Part shown: in pieces, positions 56,036 to 64,000 of the stretch
How the letters are laid out: every line of letters begins with the position of its first letter
How positions within the stretch are numbered: the first letter of the stretch is position 1
From: Rana temporaria
Taxonomy: Eukaryota; Chordata; Amphibia; Anura; Ranidae
NCBI RefSeq assembly: GCF_905171775.1
Contig: NC_053501.1
Span: forward strand, 21,606,098 to 21,670,097
Length of the DNA stretch: 64,000 nucleotides
Direction of reading: 5' to 3'
Translations under genes and position numbers: made by a program
Notes under the pieces: generated by a model
What the model was told of the DNA's origin: nothing
The model's input: only the letters and a program-made list of their open reading frames with translations
Databases searched by the model: none

Positions 56036-56369
56036 CACTCACTTAGAGGCAGAAAAGAGAAGGGAGGGGTAAGACTTTAGTCACAGACATTGGATGGTGA
56101 GCTCTCTCACCCGAGGATGGAGGCTCAGTCATAGACCCCTGTTACCCACAATGTATCTGTCGGTTTCTGAGCTTCAAATTTCCAGCCCACACATCCCTTT
56201 CCTGAGGCACAGAACACCTGGGATTGGTGTGTGGGTGAGCAGACAGAGGGGTAGTGGTGGGAGGAGGAGGAGCAGATCAAGCTATCTCTCCTCTACTGTA
56301 TAGGGGTGGGGCCCGTGTGCACACCTATGCACTCGGCATATGAATATTGTTTCCGGGTTTCAAGTGGTT
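56036..56369. other. Unassigned sequence
   Basis: No coding motif or repeat end recognised. Confidence 0.3.
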
Positions 56370-56829
56370 TGGGCAAAATCGTGGGTGCGCGATATACGCC
56401 GATACCCGCTTTCCCGCGCCGAGTTTGAATACTGCGCCGGCATATACCGAGCGCAGTACACTCGTGTATAGTCGGGCAGTCTCGGCTCCTCTCGCGCTCA
56501 CGTCCTGGACGTACAGGACGTGAGCACGAGAGTAGCCGAGCCTGCCCAACTATACACGAGTGTACTGTGCTCGGTATATGTCAGCGCAGTATTCAAACTC
56601 GGCGCTGGAAAGCGGGAAACGAGTGGGGAGGACGCCGCAGAAGGACGCCAGACCCGACGAAGAGGACACCCGAATCCGCAGACGGACGCCGAACCCGACG
56701 AGGCCGCCGATGGACGCCGCGCAAGACACCAAAACTGTAAGTACAAAAATCTTTTTTCCACAGGAGTTTCGGGGCAACTTTAGGGGTGCGCGCTATACGC
56801 GGGAGCACGCTGTACCCCAATAAATACGG
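56370..56829. mobile_element. Mariner-like MITE (AATAAATACGG end) with long palindrome
   Basis: The right end CCCCAATAAATACGG is followed by TA; the left end is degraded but GTGGGTGCGCGATATACGCC is the family word also seen at 58322-58345. Between about 56402 and 56622 two arms of about 105 bp pair around CCTGGACGTACAGG. It is related to 57737-58400. Confidence 0.7.
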
Positions 56830-56831
56830 TA

Positions 56832-57599
56832 ATTCAAAACCCGGACTGTCCGGGTGAATCCCAGATGGGTGACAACCCTAGCTGTATAAGGTGTTTACTG
56901 GCAGAAAAAAAAAGTTTCACTATCCAAAGTTAAAACAACAAGTGCAGAAGATTTAATAGATGAAAAGTTGAAAAAATTACTGAAGTTCCACTTAAACTAC
57001 TTTTTTTAGTAAGCAATGTAAGTACCAGAATATGCCATAATAATAGCATGTAGGAGAAGCAGCATGAGGAGCCAATCAAGTGCGCTGCAGTACTCATGTG
57101 CTACCAAGGGGTAGGTTGATAGGAAGTAAGAGCTGAGTGATATAGTGATACAGATATGAGCTTATTAGTCTGCTACTTCTCCTTTCACTGTCCAGTCATA
57201 GGCTGGGTAAGGGAGAAGATCTGTAAACGTTACTGAACTGCAGATCTATAAGGCTTTGTTCTGTGGCAGAGCTGTGCAACTCTCAGGAATGGATACACAT
57301 GAATACAAATGTGTTGGTAGATTAAACAGTTCTTATATGTGTATTTAATCTCTGTGTTTAGCTATTTCCCTGGGGTTGAGACTTAAAGATGAATTTTCCT
57401 ACAGACAGCTTTACTGTATTCCCAGTAAACGGATATATATGTATGAATACACACAGAAAAAAAGGTAGGGATCTTCGACGATGTCAACCAAAACATCACA
57501 TCCATTAAAAATCGAGAAAAAGCTCTCTATACAATTAAAAGGGAAGTAAGTTCAACTACCATATCAATTACAAAGAAGGCAGGGCTGTATACATAATAT
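56832..57599. other. Unassigned sequence
   Basis: No frame or repeat ends supported; AT-rich from 57400. Confidence 0.3.
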
Positions 57600-57736
57600 A
57601 ATTACACAGGTATATATACATAGAAGGGGTTCTGTCACTAGGCCTGGGGACCACAATTACACAGGTAAATATACATAGATATGTATATATATAAATATAT
57701 ATAAATTACACAGGTATATATACATACATATGTATA
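57600..57736. repeat. AATTACACAGGTATATATACATA tandem repeat
   Basis: Four irregular copies of ATTACACAGGTA(T/A)ATATACATA with intervening (AT)n. The array resumes at 59232-59285, beyond two transposons that inserted into it. Confidence 0.75.
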
Positions 57737-58398
57737 CCGTATTTATCGGGGTATACCGCGCGCCGGCGTATAACGCGCACCCCAAGCTTAGAAGGGAAGT
57801 TTAGGAAAAAACGTACATTTTGGATGCTCAGCCTTGTCGGTGTCCGTCTGCTGTCGGCGTCCATCGGCAGCCTTATCTGGCGTCCATCTGTGGCCTTACG
57901 CAGGGTCCGTCCAGCCTTGTCGATGTCCGTCTGCTGTCTTGCCCGGCGTCCATCGGCGGCCTTGTCCGGCGTCCGTCTGCGGCCTTGCGCGGGGTCCGTC
58001 CAGCCTTGTCGGTGTCCGTCGCGTCCGTCTGCCGGTCCGTCCAGCCTTGTCATTGTCCGCCGTGTCCGTCTGCCAGTCCGTCCAGCCTTGTCGGTTTCCG
58101 TCGCATCCGTCTGCCGGTCCGTCCAGCCTTGTCGGTGTCCGTCGCGTCCGTCTGCCGGGGGTTGCAGTTTGAGTTTTGCGCCTCGGTCGAGCTGTGCAGA
58201 GCCGGATTTCCGGTGTGTTCGGCTTCTCTCGGCTCCACTCGCGTGGCTGCGGGCGGAGTCGAGCGTGGCCGAGCCTAGCCGAGTGCGCAGTACACTCGGC
58301 TTGGCTCGGTCTTTGTCTTTGATCGGCGTATAACGCGCACCCACGATTTTCCCCTGATTTTAAGGGGAAAAAAGTGCGCGTTATATGCCGATAAATAC

Positions 58399-58400
<2 letters not shown>
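57737..58400. mobile_element. Mariner-like MITE (CCGTATTTATCGG ends), TA-flanked, with minisatellite
   Basis: CCGTATTTATCGGGGTATA and TATGCCGATAAATACGG are inverted repeats, flanked by TA. GCGTATAACGCGCACCC occurs near both ends (57770, 58326). Positions 57825-58165 are a minisatellite of GTCCGTCTGC/CCAGCCTTGTCGGTGTCC units. Long frames on both strands come from this repeat. Confidence 0.85.
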
Positions 58401-58429
<29 letters not shown>

Positions 58430-58432
<3 letters not shown>

Positions 58433-59228
58433 GGTTGTCCCGATACCACTTTTTTAGGACCGAGTACAAGTACCGATACTTTTTTTCAAGTAGTCGCCGA
58501 TACCGAATACCGATACTTTTTTTAAATGTGTCCCCAAATGCAGCCATGTCCCCCCCATATGCAGCCATGTCCCCCACATATGCAGCCATGTCCCTCTAGC
58601 CATGTCCCTCACATATGCAGCCATGTCCCTCTAGCCATGTCCCTCACATATGCAGCCATGTCCCTCTAGCCATGTCCCTCACATATGCAGCCATGCCCCT
58701 CACATATGCAGCCATGTCCCTCTAGCCATGTCCCTCACATATGCAGCCATGTCCCTCTAGCCATGTCCCTCACATATGCAGCCATGTCCCTCTAGCCATG
58801 TCCCTCACATATGCAGCCATGTCCCTCTAGCCATGTCCCTCACATATGCAGCCATGTCCCTCTAGCCATGTCCCTCACATATGCAGCAATGTCCCTCTAG
58901 CCATGTCCCTCACATATGCAGCAATGTCCCTCTAGCCATGTCCCTCACATATGCAGCCATGTCCCTCTAGCCATGTCCCTCACATATGCAGCCATGTCCC
59001 TCACATATGCAGCCATGTCCCTCTAGCCATGTCCCTCACATATGCAGCAATGTCCCTCTAGCCATGTCCCTCGATGCGGCGGCGCGATGCGTCGGCAGCG
59101 GCGGGGGGGAAAGGGGGGGGAAGTATTCTATTTAGGTATCGGGGGTATTTGCGCGAGTACGAGTACTCCCGCAAATACTCGGTATCGGTCCCGATACCGA
59201 TACTGGTATCGGTATCTGGACAACCCTA
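58430..59228. mobile_element. MITE with TAGGGTTGTCCCGATACC ends and large minisatellite
   Basis: The left end TAGGGTTGTCC(CGATACC) is the complement of the right end GGACAACCCTA, and GGTATCGG/CCGATACC words fill both subterminal regions. It lies in a TA repeat, so the target duplication cannot be read. The middle is a tandem array. No transposase. Confidence 0.8.
58553..59075. repeat. 35-bp minisatellite
   Basis: Units of CATATGCAGCCATGTCCCTC and TAGCCATGTCCCTCA alternate, about 14 copies, nearly identical; a few units are halved and three have GCAATG for GCCATG. The uniformity suggests recent expansion. Confidence 0.95.
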
Positions 59229-59858
59229 ATATATATGTATCAATTACACAGGTTTATATACATAGATATGTAGATATATATATATCTTTTCTAGGAGTTG
59301 CTCAACCCGATACAAACATACCTCACATGCTCTCTGTTGTTTTGTGATTAATCTATATCTATTGACCCACAATTAAATAAAAACAAACAATCTATTAATA
59401 AGCCAAGCTCTGAGGAAAAGGGTGTGCCCCCGAAACGCGTTAGCTACACCCCGTGTTCTGTGCATGTCCATGCACTGTGTTTATGGCCTTTTGCCAGTTG
59501 CATTTTGTGAGTACACACTTTTATACTAAATTTTTTTTATAAAAAAAATAAAAAAAAATTATTATTAAATTATCTCTTGTAATGCACTAGGTGTGCACGC
59601 CTTCCATTTCTGTTTTTCTTGAAGTTTTTATCTATCCCCTTTTCCTTTTGAACACAAGATACATTTTCCAATCCTTGTGCAAATATTCTTACTCAACACC
59701 TTATAGATAGTTGGAAGGGATTTTATCCCCAAAGGCAAGATTACACATATTACTTCCATTCCATTCCTTCCATTCACACAACACATTTAAAGATTTGCAA
59801 TATATTTAAAACATACAGTATCACAATTTTTCTATAAATTCAATTATACAAGATTCTT
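59229..59858. other. Probable non-LTR retroelement debris
   Basis: CCCCCGAAACGCGTTAGC at about 59428 is a word I associate with 3' regions of frog non-LTR elements. The rest is AT-rich with an A/T run at 59530-59570. No frame. Confidence 0.3.
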
Positions 59859-59866
59859 CCAATACT

Positions 59867-60637
59867 CAGGCCCGGATTTCCCACAAGGCCACTGAGGCCA
59901 GGCCTTGGGGCGGCAGGGCTCCAAGGGGCGGCAGTGGCATGGAGTCCCCGGACGCCCAGAACATACAGTTAAGGGCGGTAAGTTATGGGGGAATTCGCTC
60001 GCTCGTTAACAAGTGATTGCGGCGATGTTGCCAAAATCACTTGTAAAATATGTGATCCGTCCGTCCTCCCCTCTCCCCCCCACATATCTCTCTCTGCTGG
60101 CTCTGTCTTCGGGACTCTGTCCTCCCCCCGGCCACCGAGTCTGTCTCCTGTCCCTGCTGCCGACGTACACAGTGAGGGGAGAGCTGAGCTCTTCCCATCT
60201 CAGCTGTGACAGGAGTTCTAGCACAGTGCTAGGACTCCTGTTTTGGAGGTGACAGGGTCAATAAAGAGAACATGTTACCTTCAATTGCTATCACACAGGA
60301 AATTGTTTTCTCCTGTGTGATAGCAAAAAAGTTAAGTGAAAAAAATTTGATAAAAAATAAATAAATAATAAGAAATAATAATAAAATTAATAAAATAAAA
60401 AAGTAAAGAATAAGAAAAATAATAAGAAAATGATACAAAAATTTAAAAAGTAAGCGACAAGCTACAAATAAATAAAAATAGAAAAAGTGATAAAAAAGTA
60501 AAAAAACAAACAAAACATATTTGAACTAACCGTGCCGCACATTCTCCGTTAATTTGAAGGTGGGGGTTCGGTTGGCGGGGAGGGGGTGCATTGTGGAACC
60601 TGGCCTTGGGGCGGCAGGGAGAGCAAATCCGGCCCTG
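59867..60637. mobile_element. hAT-type MITE with perfect 8-bp target duplication
   Basis: Ends CAGGCCCGGATTTCCC and GGGAGAGCAAATCCGGCCCTG are inverted relatives. CCAATACT stands on both sides (59859-59866, 60638-60645). GGCCTTGGGGCGGCAGGG occurs near both ends. The centre includes the stem CCTGTGTGATAGC/GCTATCACACAGG and an A-rich stretch (60340-60510). 771 bp, no transposase. Confidence 0.9.
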
Positions 60638-60656
60638 CCAATACTCTAATCAGGTC

Positions 60657-61195
60657 ATGATGTGGTCCAGATCATTCTTAACTCTTTATCAGTGTAGTTC
60701 ACTCTCAACTGGTTACAGTCCAATTGCTGTTCTCGCCAGAACTCATTAGAGATGAAGGCACAGGTAGTGTTATAGCCCGCTAGTATGCGGTCTCTTGTTT
60801 CTAGGGAAAGAAGTTCCTTGTTCCATGGAGAGGCAGGCCCATGATGTGAAGTTTTGGTGAATTGAGAAGACAAGGGTTTATAGATGTCTGAGCTCTTGAG
60901 TTGCTTGTGGTCCAGGATGGTGTTCAGGAAAGAGGTGAACAGCAAGTGGACTGTAATCAATGCGATGGTGGTCCGGGCTGTGTTGGAACTGAAAAGATCC
61001 CAGCATTGGCCAGCCAGCACCGGGTGACCTCAGTGCAAGCCTCAATGGAAGACAGGGAAGAATGGAGCAGTGTGACCATGTGATCTCCCAGGGTTGCTAT
61101 GAAAACATGTTTCAGAGGCGCGGCCTCCTTCTTCAGGTCACCGTACGTAATTAAGATTTTGTCAGAGCTGCGCAAACTGGTTATTTTATTTCGAC
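60657..61195 (-). pseudogene. Unidentified protein-coding fragment, frame broken
   Basis: On the reverse strand one frame (61195 down to about 60985) reads GDLKKEAAPLKHVFIATLGD and SSIEACTEVTRCWLANAGIF. A shift to another frame then gives LLFTSFLNTILDHKQLKSSD, SHHGPASPWNKELLSLETRD and NYTDKELRMIWTTS, ending at TGA. The hydrophobic stretch ALITVHLLFTSFLNTIL could be a membrane segment. I do not recognise the protein. A TTTTCAG word at the switch could be a splice acceptor, so exons rather than a frameshift are possible. Confidence 0.4.
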
Positions 61196-61211
61196 GGAGC
61201 AGCGAAACTGT

Positions 61212-61472
61212 ATGACACATTTCCCGGTGAAGGACGCGATTTATCCGGCCCTCTGCACTGTTTCGTATGCTTCTTTCGATGAGGCGGTGCGGTGGGTTCA
61301 GAAGTTTGGGAAGGGGTCACTTCCCAGTTTGGTGAAGACCGATATTGAGTCGGCGTTTCGTCTCTTGCCGGTGCATCCGGACAGTGTTCGGTTGCTAGGT
61401 TGTCACTGTGAGGGCCAATTCTTTGCTGACCGGTGCCTTCCGATGGGTTGCGCAATTTCTTGTTCCTACTAG
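61212..61472 (+). pseudogene. DIRS-type reverse transcriptase fragment
   Basis: The frame contains VSYASFDEAVRWVQKFG, then LVKTDIESAFRLLPVHP and DRCLPMGCAIS, the finger and palm motifs characteristic of DIRS (tyrosine-recombinase) retrotransposon polymerases; the Asp of KTDIESAF is the first catalytic residue. It stops before the expected YxDD block. RNase H, methylase-like and recombinase parts are absent. The likely homologous start is about 61215, directly after the reverse-strand fragment. Confidence 0.75.
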
Positions 61473-62740
61473 GATTTAAATGCACTTTATAAAGTTGGTT
61501 ATGAATCAATATGGTATAATGGCACTTTATCAAGTCTTAGGATCCAATTAATGAAGCAAGGATAAGGTTGATGCCTCTGGACTGTGAATCTTCAAAATCA
61601 AATCAGCAATGCCTGTTCCCATATCTCTGACTTGACAAGAAAACAATATTATCTAATTTTTTTCTGCAGTGAAAGGGTCAATAACTCAGAGACATCAGTG
61701 CTCTAATTCTTCGGACTTCTCTTTAGGCCGATGGAATGCAAAATTACAGGTCTACCGTCTGCCTTCTCTTTCAGCCTGGAGGTATGAATGTGGCCGGACT
61801 GACAGACTCCATCTAAATCATATTTCCAAGAAAAGCTAGAATTTGCCTTATCTCACCTTTCAGCATCTGCTTACCTTAACACAACTTGCATTAAATAGAA
61901 CGCCTAGAAGAAATACTGGGAATACCATTGCAGACCTTCTTCTGAAAGGTTCTCAGGCTTCAATACATTCTGGGCCAGTCTCCATATTAAGTATACAGCA
62001 AGTGAAGCTAGACCAAAGACACAGACATGTGTGCACTTGTTCTATGTCAGTAGCTCAGATTGCAAGATATTAGACTAGTAGAGAGGCCAGTCATAAAGCA
62101 TTTTTAGAAGGAGATCAACAATGTCAGCCTTCCGTACTGCTGAACTGTTGGTACATGGAGGGTGGTGGCAACTCAATCCCAGAGATCCCCCTTAAAGCTT
62201 CTTAAGAACCCTTAGCCACCCTACCTCCTTCAGAGCCCTTCATCCTCCCTCTCTCTCTTAGAGCTATACAGACCCCCTTAGTTAAATGAAACCCACAGAG
62301 CCCCCCAGCCTCAGCTCCTCTCTATTATCCCCCCGACATAGGTGCTATGGCAGTCCTCTTTGGGCTGACACCACTGACACAGCAGCAACTGGCATTGGCA
62401 TTGACACAGGGGTCAATTTTTTTGTTCCAGTAGCACTGCTGACGAAGAGGCATTTTTTTCCTTTAAGCGACACCACTAACACCATTTTTTTCCATCCAGT
62501 GACAGCACCAACATGGGGCCTTTTTCATTACACCAATGCCGGGTTATTTCCTCCTTTTGCCACTACGAGCCTCACAGTTTGGTATTATGTGCACCACTAT
62601 AAAGCTCTTAAATTTTTTGCCGTAGCTTCAACCATTGGAACTACTTCAGTGCATGCCACAACCATTATAAAAGTTGTGCGGCAACTTCAGAGACTTCATT
62701 GCAGAGTTTGTAAAATGTGCCCATTAGGGTGACATTTAAG
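61473..62740. other. Unassigned sequence
   Basis: Two forward frames (61843-62073, 62286-62732) lack recognisable domains. The second spans a degenerate repeat of CA(C/G)TGACACCACTAACACC-type words with T runs, and is probably not a gene. Confidence 0.35.
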
Positions 62741-63098
62741 AGTAAAAATTACAATTACGCATTGGTTTGACCCTGATTTGCACCTTCCCAGGTGTTGTCT
62801 TTCTCTCTCCTCCCTTTTGCTTACCCTACCCCTCTCTTTTTTTTTTCATATTTTGTAGTGTAAAATAGCAATGTAAGACAAAGCCCAAGAACATTCAGAC
62901 ATTTGCTGCAATGCATACTAGCAGGCACGGAGAGAAGTCTGGGTCAGGTTACACAAGAGGGTGCCCTTCTTACACTCATCTCACACTTCTGAGCTGATCA
63001 TAACACAGAGGGACAGAATATCATAGCTTGGAATGTGGAAGCTATTACTGCTGCAATCATAGGTGTGCACAGACTACTGCATCAGGGTCAAACACTCA
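62741..63098. other. Unassigned spacer
   Basis: No signal recognised. Confidence 0.3.
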
Positions 63099-63101
63099 TG
63101 C

Positions 63102-63146
<45 letters not shown>

Positions 63147-63150
63147 CACT
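63099..63150. repeat. TGTGTGTC(TA)nGACACACAC microsatellite palindrome
   Basis: GTGTGTCTA, about 13 TA units, then TAGACACACAC; the whole is self-complementary. Confidence 0.9.
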
Positions 63151-63288
63151 CTTATAAATAAATATGAACAAACATTTCTAAATGTACTTAAATGTGGACG
63201 GTGTCAGTAGGGAAGTGGACAGTGCCAGTAAAGCAGAAAATGGTGTCAGTATAGCAGTGGATGTGTCAGTAGGGCAGAGGTTGGTGTC

Positions 63289-63783
63289 CAGTGGCGGCTG
63301 GTGCTCAAAAATTTTGGGAGGGCGCAAACGAAAAAAAAAAAAACAATTGCCACCTCACTGTGCCCATCAAATGCAGCCACTATGCCCATCAAATGCAGCC
63401 ACTGTGCCCATCAAATGCAGCCACTGGGACCATCAAATGCAGCCACTGTGCCATCAATTGTCACCACTGTGCCATGCCATCAAACGCGGCCACTGCGCTA
63501 TGCCATCAAACACAGCCACTGTGCCATCAATTGTCACCACTGTGCCAAGCCATCAAACACAGCCACTGTGCCATCAATTGTTACCACTGTGCCATGCCAT
63601 CAAACGCAGTCACTGTGCCATGCCATCAAACACAGCCACATCTTAAACATCCTAACTTAACTTATACTATAGCCCCAATGTGGGGAGAGGGTCATTTCAG
63701 GATAATCAGTGCTCAAATTGGTACCGACAGGAGAGTGCAGCATGAGAATAGTTGGGTCAATAAACTAAAAAACTGCAGACTAA
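63289..63783. mobile_element. hAT-like element, left end, with minisatellite
   Basis: CAGTGGCGGCTGGTGCTC at 63289 is a hAT-style terminus resembling the CAGTGGCG start at 25071. The right end is not found before the next element at 63784, and no target duplication can be checked. Confidence 0.5.
63353..63645. repeat. Minisatellite, CACTGTGCCATCAAATGCAGC units
   Basis: Twelve or more units of about 22-33 bases built from CACTGTGCC(CATGC)CATCAAA(C/T)(A/G)CAGC. Higher-order units alternate AAACACAGCC with ATTGTCACC. The three overlapping forward frames are translations of this repeat. Confidence 0.9.
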
Positions 63784-64000
63784 GGCCCGGATTCACAAAC
63801 AGCGGCGCATATTTATGCCGCCGTAGCGTATCTTCTTTACGCTACGCCGATGGAGCACAGAGAGGCAAGCACTGGATTCACAAAGCCAGTGCTGCCAAAT
63901 CTGCGCTGGGTTTCCTAGGCGTAAGCCGGCATATGTGGAAGTGGGCGTGAGTCATGCAAATGATGGGCTGAGTCTCAGACAGATACGTATAATGAACTCT
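63784..64000. mobile_element. GGGCCAGATTC-family element, cut by window end
   Basis: The left end GGCCCGGATTCACAAA follows TAA; then GCCGCCGTAGCGTATC, GAGGCAAGCACTGGATTCAC and GCATATGTGGAAG, as in other left halves. The right end lies outside the window. Confidence 0.75.

Noticed and set aside
57706..58344. 212-codon reverse and 169-codon forward open frames
   Set aside because: Both come from the GTCCGTCTGC-type minisatellite inside a MITE; composition is repetitive and frames exist on both strands.
58553..59075. Regularly spaced 35-bp repeats that at first sight resemble a CRISPR array
   Set aside because: The whole unit repeats without variable spacers, it lies inside a vertebrate MITE, and no cas genes exist. 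It is a minisatellite.
62286..62732. 148-codon forward open frame
   Set aside because: Threonine-rich translation of a degenerate repeat; no homologue recognised and no supporting gene structure.
63182..63950. Three overlapping forward frames of 119-219 codons
   Set aside because: They translate a His/Cys/Pro-rich minisatellite in three frames; none shows a domain.

Overview
This is vertebrate nuclear DNA, most likely from a frog and probably a ranid or close relative. The evidence is a V-SINE, a CR1 LINE, a DIRS-type reverse transcriptase fragment, Tc1/mariner elements and very many short non-autonomous DNA transposons. Several of these (TTAA elements starting CCACTTCC, elements starting GCCTCGTACACACGAC, GGGCCAGATTC elements) I recognise from memory as typical of ranid genomes. 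No bacterial-style gene, operon, RBS or CRISPR array is present. No intact host protein-coding gene, tRNA or rRNA could be supported. Almost every open frame of 60 to 220 codons is an accident inside a CpG-rich MITE or a minisatellite.

Layout. 1-5.7 kb: the 3' end of a Tc1 element carrying a fold-back insertion, a ranid-type composite element, two GGGCCAGATTC elements and a weak LTR candidate. 6.5-12.5 kb: cytosolic-side 'TACACACGAC' elements (one split by a degenerate LTR retroelement with a tRNA-Pro-like primer site), a clean solo LTR, a CR1 3' end and a V-SINE. 12.6-13.2 kb: unique, conserved-looking sequence. 13.6-16.6 kb: an AT-rich tandem repeat broken by a 1-kb TTAA element. 17.6-19.3 kb: a reverse-strand CR1 cut by a hAT element with a perfect 8-bp target duplication and by a second MITE. 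19.4-26.9 kb: a chain of MITEs, a hAT element with another transposon nested in it and a LINE C-terminal fragment. 28.9-31.1 kb: a composite fold-back element holding a TTAA transposon with a minisatellite. 32.5-38.5 kb: nested TTAA and TACACACGAC elements. 39.2-41.6 kb: a decayed Tc1 transposon with two later insertions. 44-46 kb: a second decayed Tc1, a GGGCCAGATTC element and a fold-back repeat. 49.7-52.8 kb: the most striking locus, a mariner-type MITE into which a retroposon has inserted as a 1,630-bp palindrome with 811-bp arms, flanked by a 14-bp target duplication. 54-61.5 kb: MITEs with internal minisatellites, a hAT element with a perfect 8-bp duplication, an unidentified protein-coding fragment and a DIRS reverse transcriptase fragment. 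63.3-64 kb: a hAT-like left end with a minisatellite and the start of a GGGCCAGATTC element that runs off the window.

Between the repeats lie about ten islands of unique, AT-rich sequence with homeodomain- and octamer-like words. They could be conserved non-coding elements of a developmental-gene desert; that is an inference that only a cross-species alignment can test. No set of genes works together here. The biology visible is layered transposition, and the order of insertions can be read directly at several places.
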